Both the position numbers and the translations under genes were made by a program. Source: Phaseolus vulgaris (taxonomy: Eukaryota > Streptophyta > Magnoliopsida > Fabales > Fabaceae). Taken from it: a DNA stretch of 64,000 nucleotides. The stretch covers positions 25,599,321-25,663,320 of the forward strand of contig NC_023749.2 in NCBI RefSeq assembly GCF_000499845.2, in the 5' to 3' direction. The first letter of the stretch is position 1. Each line of letters starts with the position of its first letter. Below the pieces are notes generated by a model. It did not search any database. It saw only the letters and a program-made list of their open reading frames with translations, and was not told the origin of the DNA. This document shows, piece by piece, positions 32,170-42,681 of the stretch.

Positions 32170-33912
32170 TGATCATAAAAGCTTGAAGTATTTGTTTGAT
32201 CAGAAGGAGTTAAATATGAGGCAGAGGAGATGGATTGAATTTTTAAAGGACTATGATTTTCAGCTAATATACCATCCTGAGAAGGCAAATGTTGTTGCAG
32301 ATTCGTTGAGTCGTAAAAAGATACAAATTTCGTCGCTTATGATTAGAGAGATAGCATTGATTGAAGATTTCAAGAGTATGAATTTGGAGGTTTCCATGTC
32401 TTCAAATTGCATTAGTTGTAATACACTTGTTATAACTAATGATTTTCTGGAGAAGGTGAAAGAGAAGCAGTTGTGGAAGATTCAAAATTGAAGAACTTCA
32501 TGGGCTTATTAAATACTGACAAAGCTAAAGACTTCTCTTTAGGAGTGGATGGTATTTTGAGATTTAGAAATAGAATATGCATACCAGAGGATAATGAACT
32601 AAAGCAAACAGTGTTATCTGAAGGTCATAAAAGCAAACTCAGTTTACATCCAGGAATGACCAAGATGTATCAAGATCTCAAGAAGTCTTATTGGTGGCAA
32701 GGCATGAAGAATGATGTAGTTATGTTTGTAGCTGCTTGCTTGACTTGTCAGAAATCAAAGATTGAACATCAACGACCTGGAGGCATGTTAACTCAGTTAG
32801 ACATTCCAGTGTGGAAGTGGGACAGTATCTCAATGGATTTTGTTACCCACTTACCACGTACTTTGCGGAAGCATGACTCTGTTTGGGTCATAGTGGACAG
32901 GTTGACAAAGACGGCACACTTCCTACCTATAGACTTGAGAATCTCTATGCGGAAGTTGGCCCAGATTTACATAGATAAAATAGTCAGATTGCATGGTGTA
33001 CCCTCCAGCATAGTTTCAGATAAAGATCCCAGATTCACCTCTAGATTCTGGCAAACACTTCAAGAAGCTTTGGGGACTAAACTCAGACTTAGTTCAGCAT
33101 ACCATCCTCAAACTGATGGACAATCAGAGAGAACTGTCCAGTCCTTAGAGGATTTGCTTAAGACTTGTGTGTTAGATCATTTGGGCAGTTGGGATGAAAT
33201 TCTACCACTGGTAGAGTTCGCTTACAATAACAGTTACCAAGCTAGCATAGGAATGGCTCTTATCGAGGCATTGTACGGAAGAAAGTGCAGGACACCTCTG
33301 TGTTGGTTTCAGGATGGTGAAAGTGTGTTAATTGGACCATAATTAATACAACAAACCAATGAGAAAGTCAAAATGATTCAAGAAAGATTGAAAACATCTC
33401 TCAACAGGAAAAAGTCGTATGCAAATCAAAGAAGAAGACCTTTAGAATTCTCTACGGATGAGCATGTCTTTTTGAGAGTTACACCGTTCACTGGTGTAGG
33501 AAGAGCACTCAAATCCCAGAAATTGACTCCTAAGTTCATAGGACCTTATCAAATTCTCAGGAGAATAGGACCTATGGCTTATGAAATTGCTTTGCCTCCT
33601 CCTTTAGCTAACATTCACAATATTTTCCATGTATCCTAGCTAAGAAAGTATGTACCTGATCCTAGCCACATTCTAGAGTCTGATTCCATCCAAGTGGAAG
33701 AAAATCTGTCATTTGAAGTAAAGCCAATCAGAATTTTAGATTCACAAGTGAAACAACTTCGTGGAAGAAGTATTCCCCTAGTGAAAGTATTGTGGGATCT
33801 CATCTCTGGTGACTCCACTTGGGAAATTGATGAGGAGATACAAGCATCATACCTTAAACTCTTTTTTGGTAAGTTCATTTTCGAGGACGAAAATTTTTGT
33901 AGTTGGAGATAA
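32170..33912 (+). pseudogene. RNase H end, integrase and chromodomain of chromovirus C
   Basis: Resumes the C frame after B (S-D-H-K-S-L-K-Y at the joint). RNase H ends near 32310. A frameshift lies near 32475. Integrase then shows the H-H-C-C zinc site (about 32620-32760), Asp in S-M-D-F near 32835, V-S-D-K near 33017 and Glu in G-Q-S-E-R near 33126. Stops are at 33340 (TAA) and 33637 (TAG, in place of Gln in H-V-S-Q-L-R-K-Y). The last about 60 codons (I-P-L-V-K-V-L-W, W-E-I-D-E-E) resemble the chromodomain that targets chromoviruses to heterochromatin. The final stop touches the 3' LTR. Confidence 0.88.
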
Positions 33913-33987
33913 TGTAACAACGCTTTTTTTTAAAAAAGCTACAGACCCCCTGTGCCTTCATTTTTCTTTTCTTTTTCTCTCTCTCTA
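33913..33987 (+). repeat. 3' LTR of C, first 75 bp (cut by element F)
   Basis: Begins TGTAACAACG and ends with CTCTA, the target duplication of F. It continues at 59218. Confidence 0.9.
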
Positions 33988-34954
33988 TGTTCGGGCCGGT
34001 TGACCTGGGTCGTCTTTACGAGTGGCTTCTAATCACGAGCTAGAGCACCTTTACCTGAAAAAGAAGAACAAATGGGCGCCCTCGCGGCCGTTTGCACTCC
34101 GACGCTCAAGTTAGCTAGCGAGAAACACCAAAGAAACTAGAAACTGTATAATGCTCTCAATGACTGAAACTGTATGGCTAAAACCGTGTTGCCCTAATTG
34201 CCTTGTGCTCTCAGCGAATGCGCCGTCAAGAACAATTAGGGTTTTTCCTCTGTATGTCTATCTGAGAACTAGGTTAAAACTCATGCAACTGTGAAAAACG
34301 TACCTCTCTAGGGCTTATTCGTGCCCTATATATAGGTGAAAAACTAGGGTTTACCTCTGCGTTGCTTGCTATTATCTAGGGTTCCTTGGAGAAGGTCCTT
34401 GCGCCGCTATCTTTAGGATCTTAGCGTATTTGGCCCATGGACTTCCCTTATCTGGAGTGCAATGTATAACCTTATGGCCGCTTGGGCTCTAACTTGAGCG
34501 CTGTATTTATCACGCCATCATGCTGTTCGAGTGCCCTAATTAAACACGTGTCATGCATGCAGCCTTCCCTGGATACCTTTAGTGAGCACGTGGGCATTGC
34601 CACGTGCCCTTTTGACTTGATCATTTATTCTGTGCATAGGGACCCACAGTGCCGCCACCCAACTTAGGGTTATCCCATCGTGTGGACCCCTCTCCGTGAA
34701 ATGCTTACGTCATGCGGGTTGACTCTTCGGGCGATGCCTTAGTCAGGCGATGTCTTACTTAGGCGACGTCTTACTTCTGCGCGATGCTTCTCTTGGGCGA
34801 TGGGCGATGATCCATCTTGGTGGTGACACATCTCGGCGATAACCGATTATTTATACTGAAGAACGCCGCTTTTACATACGGCGACTACGTTGACTTCTTG
34901 ACTACCTACCTTTCTTTTGTCCACGTCATCACACCCGATGACCTGGTCGGTACA
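33988..34954 (-). repeat. 3' LTR of element F (967 bp)
   Basis: On the + strand TGTTCGGGCC...GGTACA. A TATATATAG box on the - strand lies at about 34326-34334. Short GGCGATG/GGCGACG repeats sit at 34730-34830. Confidence 0.92.
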
Positions 34955-34970
34955 CAAGCCCCCCAGTCTT
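34955..34970 (-). promoter_or_regulatory. Polypurine tract of F
   Basis: CAAGCCCCCCAGTCTT beside the LTR, the reverse complement of the tract in A and B. Confidence 0.9.
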
Positions 34971-35394
34971 GAGCTGATAACTTGCTTTCAGCGAAAAGAC
35001 TAAAGCTTGCCCCCCTACTGCCCTCGCGGCGTTTTGTTGACATGTCATCTTCCGATCGATTGACGTGACATTTCTGTATAGCCGGCGCAACGTACCCTCA
35101 AGGACTCTGACGATGTGATATTCTCTGAGTGAGACAGATGACACTTTAATTCGTACTTTTACCCCGCGACACGTGGCCCACTCATGAGGCGCTTGCCTTA
35201 CCGCTTCAATCATGAGGCTCGAATCTTGAAACCCCGCATCTCAACTTATTGTCTCTACTTCTTTCGTATCTTTCTTGCACTATTCATCTTCTTCCCAAGA
35301 ACTCCTTGCTCCACGTTCTTTCTTTGCGACCTTTCCTTTTGTTGCGTTACTGAGCCCTTGACTTCCAGTTTCCTTACTGCCAGCACACACCAAG

Positions 35395-36160
35395 ATGTCC
35401 ACCAACCCATCTTCCTCCCGAGTGAGTCACAAGGACCTTTATCCCTGGGCTTCAAGTGAACTCCTCGACGAGTACTCTTCCTTACTTTCTACTAGGGCCC
35501 TAAGGGAGCACGTGGGGGAGGCGTGCTCCTACGACCATCGTGCCTTCGCAAAGAGGCACGATGATGACATCGTCGTGCTCCCTTGTTCCATGGGGGAACC
35601 GGTGTGCGGGGATGAACGATCCAATAACGGGGTCCCCTTTTTCTATTTTTACCAAGTAGTTTTTAAGTGCGTCGGCGTACGCCTTCCCTTTTCCAAATTC
35701 GAGAGGGAGCTGTTAACGGAGATGAACACCGCTCCAGCCCAACTGTACCCTAACAGTTGGGCCTTCGTGAAGGCCTTTGACATTTTGTTTGGCTTCCTTG
35801 GATGTGCACCTTCTGTAGACATTTTTCTTCACTTCTTTGAGGTGAAAAGGCAAAGAAACAACCTTTGGGTAACTCTTAGCAATGTCCCTGGTAGGATTCT
35901 TTTGACTCCTTTCTAGCAAGCCTTCACAAGGTGGAAAGGCAGGTTCTTTAAGGTATGCTGTTCCAGCTTGGCGCCTTCCGCTCTAGATGGCTTTCCTTTG
36001 TACTGGACAAAGGACGCCAGGGCCTTGAAATCTAAATCCCTTAAGAAACTGTCTTCAAGGGATCAGGAAGCTTGCAAGATCCTGGCGGGTGTTGGAGGAT
36101 TTGATGCGGCTGCTTTAATAAGCTTGGAGTATAATGCCGAGCTTCTGGAAAGATATATAT
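35395..36160 (+). pseudogene. F-type antisense gene, first coding exon (one stop)
   Basis: Starts M-S-T-N-P-S-S-S. Carries L-Y-P-W-A-S-S-E-L, R-L-P-F-S-K-F-E-R-E-L-L, Q-L-Y-P-N-S-W-A-F-V and F-L-H-F-F-E-V-K, the Transposase_28-like pattern, closest to the G copy. A TAG at 35914-35916 stands where G has CAG (Gln). The frame then continues past G-F-P-L-Y-W to 36160, where ATAT|GTGCGT is a donor in phase 1. No clear 5' UTR intron was found in this copy. Confidence 0.78.
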
Positions 36161-36247
36161 GTGCGTGAGGCTTTCCTTATGACCTTCCCACTTCTTGTTG
36201 GACCTCTTGTATGATTTTTCTAAACTTTACTCCTTTCTTTCACGCAG
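36161..36247 (+). other. Predicted intron 2 of the F-type antisense gene, 87 nt
   Basis: Donor T|GTGCGTGAG and acceptor CTTTCTTTCACGCAG|G. Shorter than in other copies but the phase is the same. Confidence 0.55.
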
Positions 36248-36348
36248 GTTCAAAGATAAACGACCATCAGAGGACGCTTCTGACTCGGGCTTTGCGGTTC
36301 GGAGACGAGGCTTCTTCGTCATATTGCTCAAACTCTGGGGGCCACTGA
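36248..36348 (+). pseudogene. F-type antisense gene, short last exon
   Basis: About 33 codons (K-I-N-D-H-Q-R-T-L-L) end at TGA 36346-36348. No coiled coil follows, so the gene is either truncated or naturally short in this subfamily. Confidence 0.45.
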
Positions 36349-37172
36349 TGAGCGACATGTTTTTCGCTTCTCGTACAACATTAGGATGTGTGCGTAGGGT
36401 TATATATTTTATGTTGCACTTGTCATAAACTTCGTTTGTAACCTTAACGCTGGTTTACCTTTCCTTTACGTTAAATGTTGTTCGACTTATTTTGCATGCT
36501 TACGTTCTTTGCCACATTGCGCGCGTTACCTCTGACATTCCCTTCGTTATGCTTGGCGTGAATTCTTTAGATAGCGTTTGCTTATTTCCTTACTCCTTAA
36601 ATGCCTTACTTATGATCACTTCATTCATGGCTCTGCTCGACCCTCGTTTGAGTTTTCTTATTTCGAACCCTTGGCGTTTTTGCCCCCCAAGCTCATCGGG
36701 ACAGTCGGCGATGTCTTGCTTGTAGCAGTGTCAGATCGCCTGGTTTCTACTTTGGCGACGATACTGCCGGTGGTCGCACATGTTGAAGACCGCCTCTGCG
36801 CGACCGGCGACTATGCGTACTTTGTGGTCCCGTTATCGCCCTTGATGACTCGACTGACGTGCGGGTTACGATTCTTTTGGCGGAGGGATAAGTTAACTAC
36901 GGCGATCTACGTGGCCTCGCGCGCTAAGGCCCACGCTGGTTACTGACTTGACAGTTCACCAACCCCCTCCCATCAAGTGACACGTGGACTCATCGATGGT
37001 TGTTATTTCGTGTCGTTTGCACTTCCCGTAACTTTCGAACCTCTAAACTCCTCGCGCCACTCCACTGTTACATTATCTTTCTTCTTCACTTTCAAACTTT
37101 CGATACACTCTGGTGAACGCTCCGTCTCCCTAATCATCATTTCCTCGCACGCTCCTTCGATCATCAAAAAAG
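36349..37172. other. Upstream region of the second antisense gene in F
   Basis: From about 36890 it resembles E 45640-45780 (GATCTACGTGGC, CACGTGG...CATCGATGG), the region between LTR and antisense gene. A C-rich CCCCCCAAGC at 36683 could be a degraded polypurine tract. An exon end with donor ATCATCAAAAAAG|GTAAAA lies at 37172. No LTR is present here. Confidence 0.5.
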
Positions 37173-37418
37173 GTAAAACCTTTTATCACTTTCGTTGGTG
37201 CTCACCGCATTTTAATCGGCTTGCATCATCCCTTAACTGCTTGAAGCATACGTTGTGGGCTGTTTGTTCTCTGTTTTGCTTTTTCCTGCGTTTTAGGTTT
37301 TTCTTTCCCTTGCTGCGACCCCCTTTGTTCATGCTTCCTGTTTTCGAATCAAATCATTCTTTTATCGACCCTCCGCTTTCCTTTTCTTACTCTCCTTTCT
37401 TCTTTCCTACAATTTTCG

Positions 37419-38382
37419 ATGGCTCGTACAGGGGCCATACCTGCCCCCTCCCGAAACCCTCCTCCAAAATCTCGCAAACAACCTTCGTCAGGAAACCCCT
37501 CCACATCTCGTAACCCACCTAGGGATCCTGCCATCCTTTCAAACTGGGCTCAGAGGCCTGCGCCCTCTCGTCCTAACCAATCGCAATCAACTCCCCCACA
37601 AACTAGTGCCACCACACGCCCCATTCCTGACTACAAACTGTTGTACCCATGGGCTCCTCCAGCTCTGCTGAACGAGACTTCCTTGATTAACTCTGAGGCC
37701 GATATTCTTCGCTTGAGAGATAAGACCCACCTCACATTCCATAAGGAGCATGACGACAAGGTTGTTATTCGTCCTTGTCCTCCCGGGGAACCTGTTTGTA
37801 TTGATAACGATGGCAACGATGGCCACCCTTTCTGCTTTGTCTATGCAACCGTGTTTAAGAAGGTTAAGCTCAGGTTCCCCTTTACTCGCTTTGAGAGGGA
37901 GCTCCTGACCGAGCTTGATATTGCCCCTGCCCAGCTGCATCCCAACGGCTGGGCGTTTGTCAGGGCATATCAAATTGTTTGTGCGCACCTAGGCCATCCA
38001 GCCTCTGTAGACGTGTTCTTATTTCTGTTTGAGGCCAAAAACCCGGGGGACCGCCTATGGGTAAGCTTCAATGGGATTGCTGGGAGATCCATCCTTTCCA
38101 TTTTCCAACAATCTTATAAAGATTAGAAGGGTAAGTTTGTTCGTGTTTGCTGTAATGATCAGAGTCCCACACTTCTTGATGGGTTCCCCTTGTACTGGGT
38201 CGACAAGGGAAAAAAGGATTCCCAGGATCATTTTCGGAAAGCTAGGAGTCCAGAGAAGATGGGGGAGCTCGATAGAGACTTGTGCAACTTCTGGAAGGAA
38301 GTTGCCTCCACCAATACCACCTTACCCACCTCTTCAATTATCAAGTTCGAATTCTATGAGGATCAACTAGACTTTTACATAG
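37419..38382 (+). pseudogene. Second antisense gene in F, first coding exon (A/B/E type, one stop)
   Basis: Begins M-A-R-T-G-A-I-P-A-P-S. Contains Y-P-W-A-P, R-F-P-F-T-R-F-E-R-E-L-L, Q-L-H-P-N-G-W-A-F-V and F-L-F-L-F-E-A-K. A TAG at 38124-38126 replaces a conserved Trp (S-Y-K-D-W). The same frame then runs to the donor ACATAG|GTCTAT at 38382, identical in place and phase to A, B and E. The upstream acceptor seems lost (CTACAA where others have TTTGCAG). Confidence 0.78.
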
Positions 38383-38543
38383 GTCTATCCCTCCACTCCA
38401 CCTGGATTTTTCTTCTTATGCCAAGTCTGTTTTACTTCTTTATCAAATTTGTTCGTATTACACTATCCTGCGCTCACTCTTGTATTGCTAATTGCCCTTA
38501 TCTGTAATTGGATTGATTTGTGAACATTGATCACTTCGCGCAG
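38383..38543 (+). other. Predicted intron 2 of the second antisense gene in F, 161 nt
   Basis: Donor ATAG|GTCTAT, acceptor TTCGCGCAG|ACACAATG. Phase 1, forming Asp as in the other copies. Confidence 0.7.
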
Positions 38544-39711
38544 ACACAATGCTGGGAGGAGATCATATGGCCAGACTGCGTTCTATAGTCAAACGCCACA
38601 AACTCGCTGCGGGTTCTCAAACCGTCCCGAATTCTGTAGCGGAAGCTGCTGTTGCCCGAGGCGAGCTTCCTCCCGTGGGCTCATCTTCCCTTATCGCCCC
38701 TCCTGTCCCTGTGAGAAAGAAGCTGCCGCCAAAGAGGGTTAAGAGAAAGAATCCCATAATGGTGTCGGATGAGGAGGATGACGAGAGCACTGAAGATGGG
38801 CTTATCTGTAAAAGGAAAAGGGCAACCGTCACCGAGCTACCCGCAAACGAGAGTACGGGCCCAGATTATGCAGAGAATCCCCCCAGCGTCTCTACACCTT
38901 TTGAGAGTGCTGGGGATGCTCTACCATCAAACACCTCAACTGCTGGAGGCGTTCTGGGCAGACTGCGGACATTCAGTGGTTTCCCCAGCCTGTAGTGGAG
39001 TCAGACGTGCCGCCGCCATGTCCTGATGTTCCCCTGGTTGTCCATACTTATGAAGGCGGCTGCGAGAACCAATCCCCGACTCCTCTTCCAATCCCTGCTC
39101 TTCCAGCCCCTGTCGAGGAGGTCTTGAAAGCCCACGCCGCTTATCTTAGCGCTATGACTACCGAGTGCATAGAGAAACGCCTTTACCGAATGATGGGCGA
39201 GGCTTTAAGGGACTCCTTGAGCCAGTATGAATCCAAAGCCAGTGCTGCGAAGGACCAAGTCCAACAACTTAAGCGTGATCTCACAATGCGGGGATTGGAG
39301 TTTTCGCGGTTAGAAAATGCTCTGAAGGAAGAGTTGCGGAGCGAACGTAAAAACAGCGCTGAACTAGACAAAAAGCTCAACGCCAAACTCTTAGAGGTCA
39401 CCGAACTCGAGGGCAGACTCGTGCATCAGCAGGAGAAGATAACGGACCTTGAGGAGACTCTCAAGGCCAAAGGGGCCAAAGCGGATGAGCTCGAGGCCAA
39501 GTCAATTGAGAGGGAAGATCTGCTGGGTAAAATCAAAGCTGACGTGGATCAAAAAGCCAAGGAACTGAGCGAGAAAGATAAGGAACTGAACGAATCTGCA
39601 GCAAAGCTTGCCCAGGCGCTTGAGGAAAACGAAAAGCTGAAGAAACAAAGTGAAGAACTCGACCTCAGCGCTGCAAACGTTCTGACTTCCGGGTTCATTA
39701 CTAGACGATGA
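38544..39711 (+). pseudogene. Second antisense gene in F, last exon (frameshift, 3' end lost)
   Basis: D-T-M-L-G-G start, basic RVKRK patch, acidic E-D-D-E-S run, KRKR patch, Ser/Pro linker. The first frame stops at 38993-38995. The coiled coil continues in another frame (38995-39711) with K/E-rich heptads. It ends at A-N-V-L-T-S-G-F, and sequence then switches to inverted gag-pol linker sequence. The tail seen in A, B and E is missing. Confidence 0.75.
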
Positions 39712-41570
39712 CATAAAAAATCGGGGTCGATTCCTGGCATATCCGAGGCAGACCACGCGAACGCGTCCAGATGCCTGCCTATCACCTTGGCGATCTGTTC
39801 CTGTGTCTCACCGTCTAAAGTTTTCCCCAACTTAAAAGTTTTGCCGCCGATCTCCCTCTCGAGCCAATCTCCAACTGGGCGAGGCCTCCTCTCACTAGCG
39901 AGCAATGCTCTCACAATGCTTGACTCCCTGGCGACTTCCAGGCAGCTTTCCTCTTCCTCTACTCCAGCGATGCTCTCAGGCTTCGGCCCGACATCTTCCA
40001 TGGTTACGTCACCCTTGGTGGCTGCTTCCAATGCCACGTCCATACCGATACTGCCGTCGGCTCCGATACTGCCGTCACCCTTGGTCCCCTCCGATACTGC
40101 CGTCGGCTGTCCTGCGCATTCCCCGCACCAGGAGGTGGCGTTGTGGTCACATGGCACACTGATCGCCTGTTCTTGAGGCTGTTTTTGTAACATCTCTTTG
40201 CCTCTTCTTGGTCAGATCGGATGGTGACGATCACCCCTTCCATTGAAGGTAATTTGACCTTCATGTGCCTCGTGGAGGGTATAGCTCCTATCCTATTGAG
40301 TGTTGGCCTTCCCAATAGGATATTATATGCTGAGGGGGCTGCTTATATGGTTTTGCGGGTGATCAAGTCGAAGTCAGGGGATACATCGAGTTAAGAACAA
40401 CGTTCACAGATGGGGCCGCCTCGCGCACAAAGAAAATCAAATACCTTGTCGTGAACCCACCGGCTATGGTGTGGATTTCACCGAGGACGGGCGCCTCGTG
40501 CTGATGCCCCTCACTGCCCCCCGGTTGCGAGCCTGACGGTCGTCCCGCCTGTTTCTCCATCAAGTAATCCTTCAGGAAACCATTCTTCACGAGCTCATCC
40601 AACTGATAGCCAAGCGCCAGACAGTTGTTAATATGGTGTCCGAATGCTTCGTGGAATTCGCACCATGACTCCTTGCGAGGCCCCAGCACCTTGTCGGCTT
40701 TAACCGGCGGCCTCAACCTGTCGGCTATGCTGGGTATCGCAATCGGATCTTTAAGTTCCATCACGAAGTTGTGCCTCGGCGGCTTGCTTGCTTCTCTCCC
40801 TTCCTCTACTCGACTCTTAGGTTGGGTCCTTCGTGGCTCGTAAGCGCGTTTCCTGTCAAAATGTTTCCTTTCTGTGACGGCTTGGTGAACCCGAACAGGT
40901 TGTGTGCGTATCTGTGCCTTGGGGCGTACTGGCACAGTGGTTGTGCATTTCTCGTACGTTTCACCTTCCGAGGCAATATGTTCTACCGCTTGTCGCCTTA
41001 TCTCAGCGAAGGTTTTGAGGCGACTGCGATTAAGCGTTTTACTGAAAGATCCGGGACGCACCCCCTTCTTGAATGCGTATACAATCATGGGTTCCTCCTT
41101 GGTGCCTACTTTCACTACCTGCGCCCTAAAGCGGCTTATGTACTCCTTTAGGGTTTCGCCTTGGAACTGCTTGACGTCGAAGAGATCGTACAAGACTGGG
41201 GCGGGAGTTCTGTTGGCTAGGTACTGTTCTCTAAATAGTTGTGAAAGTTGGGTGAAGGACGTGACGTGGCCCTCTGGGAGGCTGATGAACCAGTCTATGG
41301 CCATCCCTGTCAGGGTGCTCATGAAAAGCTTGCACCTAACGGCGTCTGAACCACCTACCAGCAGCATCTATGTGTGGAACGCCGTGAGGTGTGCTTCGGG
41401 ATCCTCCATTCCCGTGAAGGTCGCTTTGGGTCCTGTGAACGTATTGGGAATTGCCGTCTCCAAGATTGCCTGTGAAAATGGTGTTGTGAATTCCCTGGGT
41501 GGGGAGGCAGCCTCTGGTTCGTCTCTGCCACGCCATCTATGGCGTAACTCCTCGTTGGTGCGGTGGAGTT
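39712..41570 (-). pseudogene. gag and protease remnant of F
   Basis: On the - strand, from 41570: E-L-R, P-P-R-E-F, I-P-N-T-F-T-G-P-K-A, the gag core (open 41367-40363), the CHHC knuckle (W-C-E-F-H...C near 40670-40630), then, after an inverted patch (40340-40460), G-R-P-T-L-N-R-I, the acidic linker and M-P-G-I-D-P-D-F-L near 39735. A TAG interrupts H-T-Q-M near 41370. The protease active site is missing. RT, RNase H and integrase are deleted at 39711/39712. Upstream it continues at 58740. Confidence 0.85.
40340..40460 (+). other. Inverted patch inside F gag-protease
   Basis: This stretch reads G-C-L-Y-G-F-A-G-D-Q-V-E-V-R-G-Y-I-E-L-R on the + strand, while both flanks read on the - strand. 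In B these codons lie between the protease active site and LLGRPT. The segment between the zinc-knuckle tail and this patch, including the active-site Asp, is gone. Confidence 0.8.
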
Positions 41571-42668
41571 TGATGACTTTTTACGGCAAGTGCACTGCGT
41601 TTGTCAGAAGTAATAATTGTCCCTAAGGACGGATATCGATCCCACAAAGAACAATGAATCATCGAGTACAATATTCGCTAAATATAACAACAGAACAATA
41701 AAAAAGAGTGTGAAGTGATTATGTTGGCACTGATCAATAAGAAAACAAACAAAGAATTAGTTGCTTCAATTGGAAAAATTGGGATTAAGTTTCATCTCTC
41801 TCAGTCTCATGTATTTTGATTAGCATGTTAATATTAAGTTCTTTAATTGAAATTGATGCCCGTATAAAAATCATTTATATCGATTCCTCGCATATAAAAT
41901 CCTTAAGAATGTTCCCTAACTATCGATCCCTCGCATACTTATAAGAACAACTTAGAACGAAGCTCAGACGTTTAATAGCAATTAACATTTCAAGTCTATT
42001 CCTAGCACTCAAATATGTTAAGTATTGTTGTTTAGGTCCGAACCCTAAAAATACCTCCCGGTCAGATTTAAGATTCTCAATTTGTCACGGAGAATTAAAA
42101 GTAAAACAACAATACCAATAATCAATCAAGAACTGAATATTAATATATAAAATATCACCTCAATACATAAGAGTTTAAGCAGATTACTCCCAATCCCAAA
42201 GGGTAGAATTAGCCACGCATACTTCTATCACCTTCTATTCTCCCAATTGGGTTACAATTCACTCTATGGTGTTTTCCTCTCAATCTGGCACACTAAGGTT
42301 GAGCCTCTAGCCCTCTATTTATCCTAGTTTTCTAGGGTTAGGTTGTTTCCTATGTCGCGCTAATGGGCTAAATGATAAAACATAAAAAAGGCCCAATCTT
42401 TCTTTGCATCTTTTTCCATTCTGGGACCTTCTATCTTTATCTTTTTAGCTCAAATCATTCATCTTTAATCCAAATCTCCAATCTTCCTTAGAAATCTGCA
42501 ATTAACACCAAATTTGAGAATAAAATACTCTTATTCAAATAAAGATCATAAAAAATGTAAAAAGGTATAAATTCATAAATTAGGGATTATTTTATATGTA
42601 AATTAGCAATAAATCCTCATAAGTGCCTATATTTTAATATGAAATATTACTGAATTAGACACTTATCA
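41571..42668 (-). repeat. 3' LTR of element D (1098 bp)
   Basis: On the + strand TGATGACTTT...ACTTATCA. By eye about eight substitutions and one 1-bp indel separate it from the right LTR. Confidence 0.95.
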
Positions 42669-42681
42669 CTCTCCCCAACTT
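42669..42681 (-). promoter_or_regulatory. Polypurine tract of D
   Basis: AAGTTGGGGAGAG on the - strand, directly before the LTR start TGATAAGTG. Confidence 0.85.

Noticed and set aside
36349..39711. A separate inserted element H in F
   Set aside because: No LTR, polypurine tract or target duplication bounds it, so I treat it as part of F or a recombination product.
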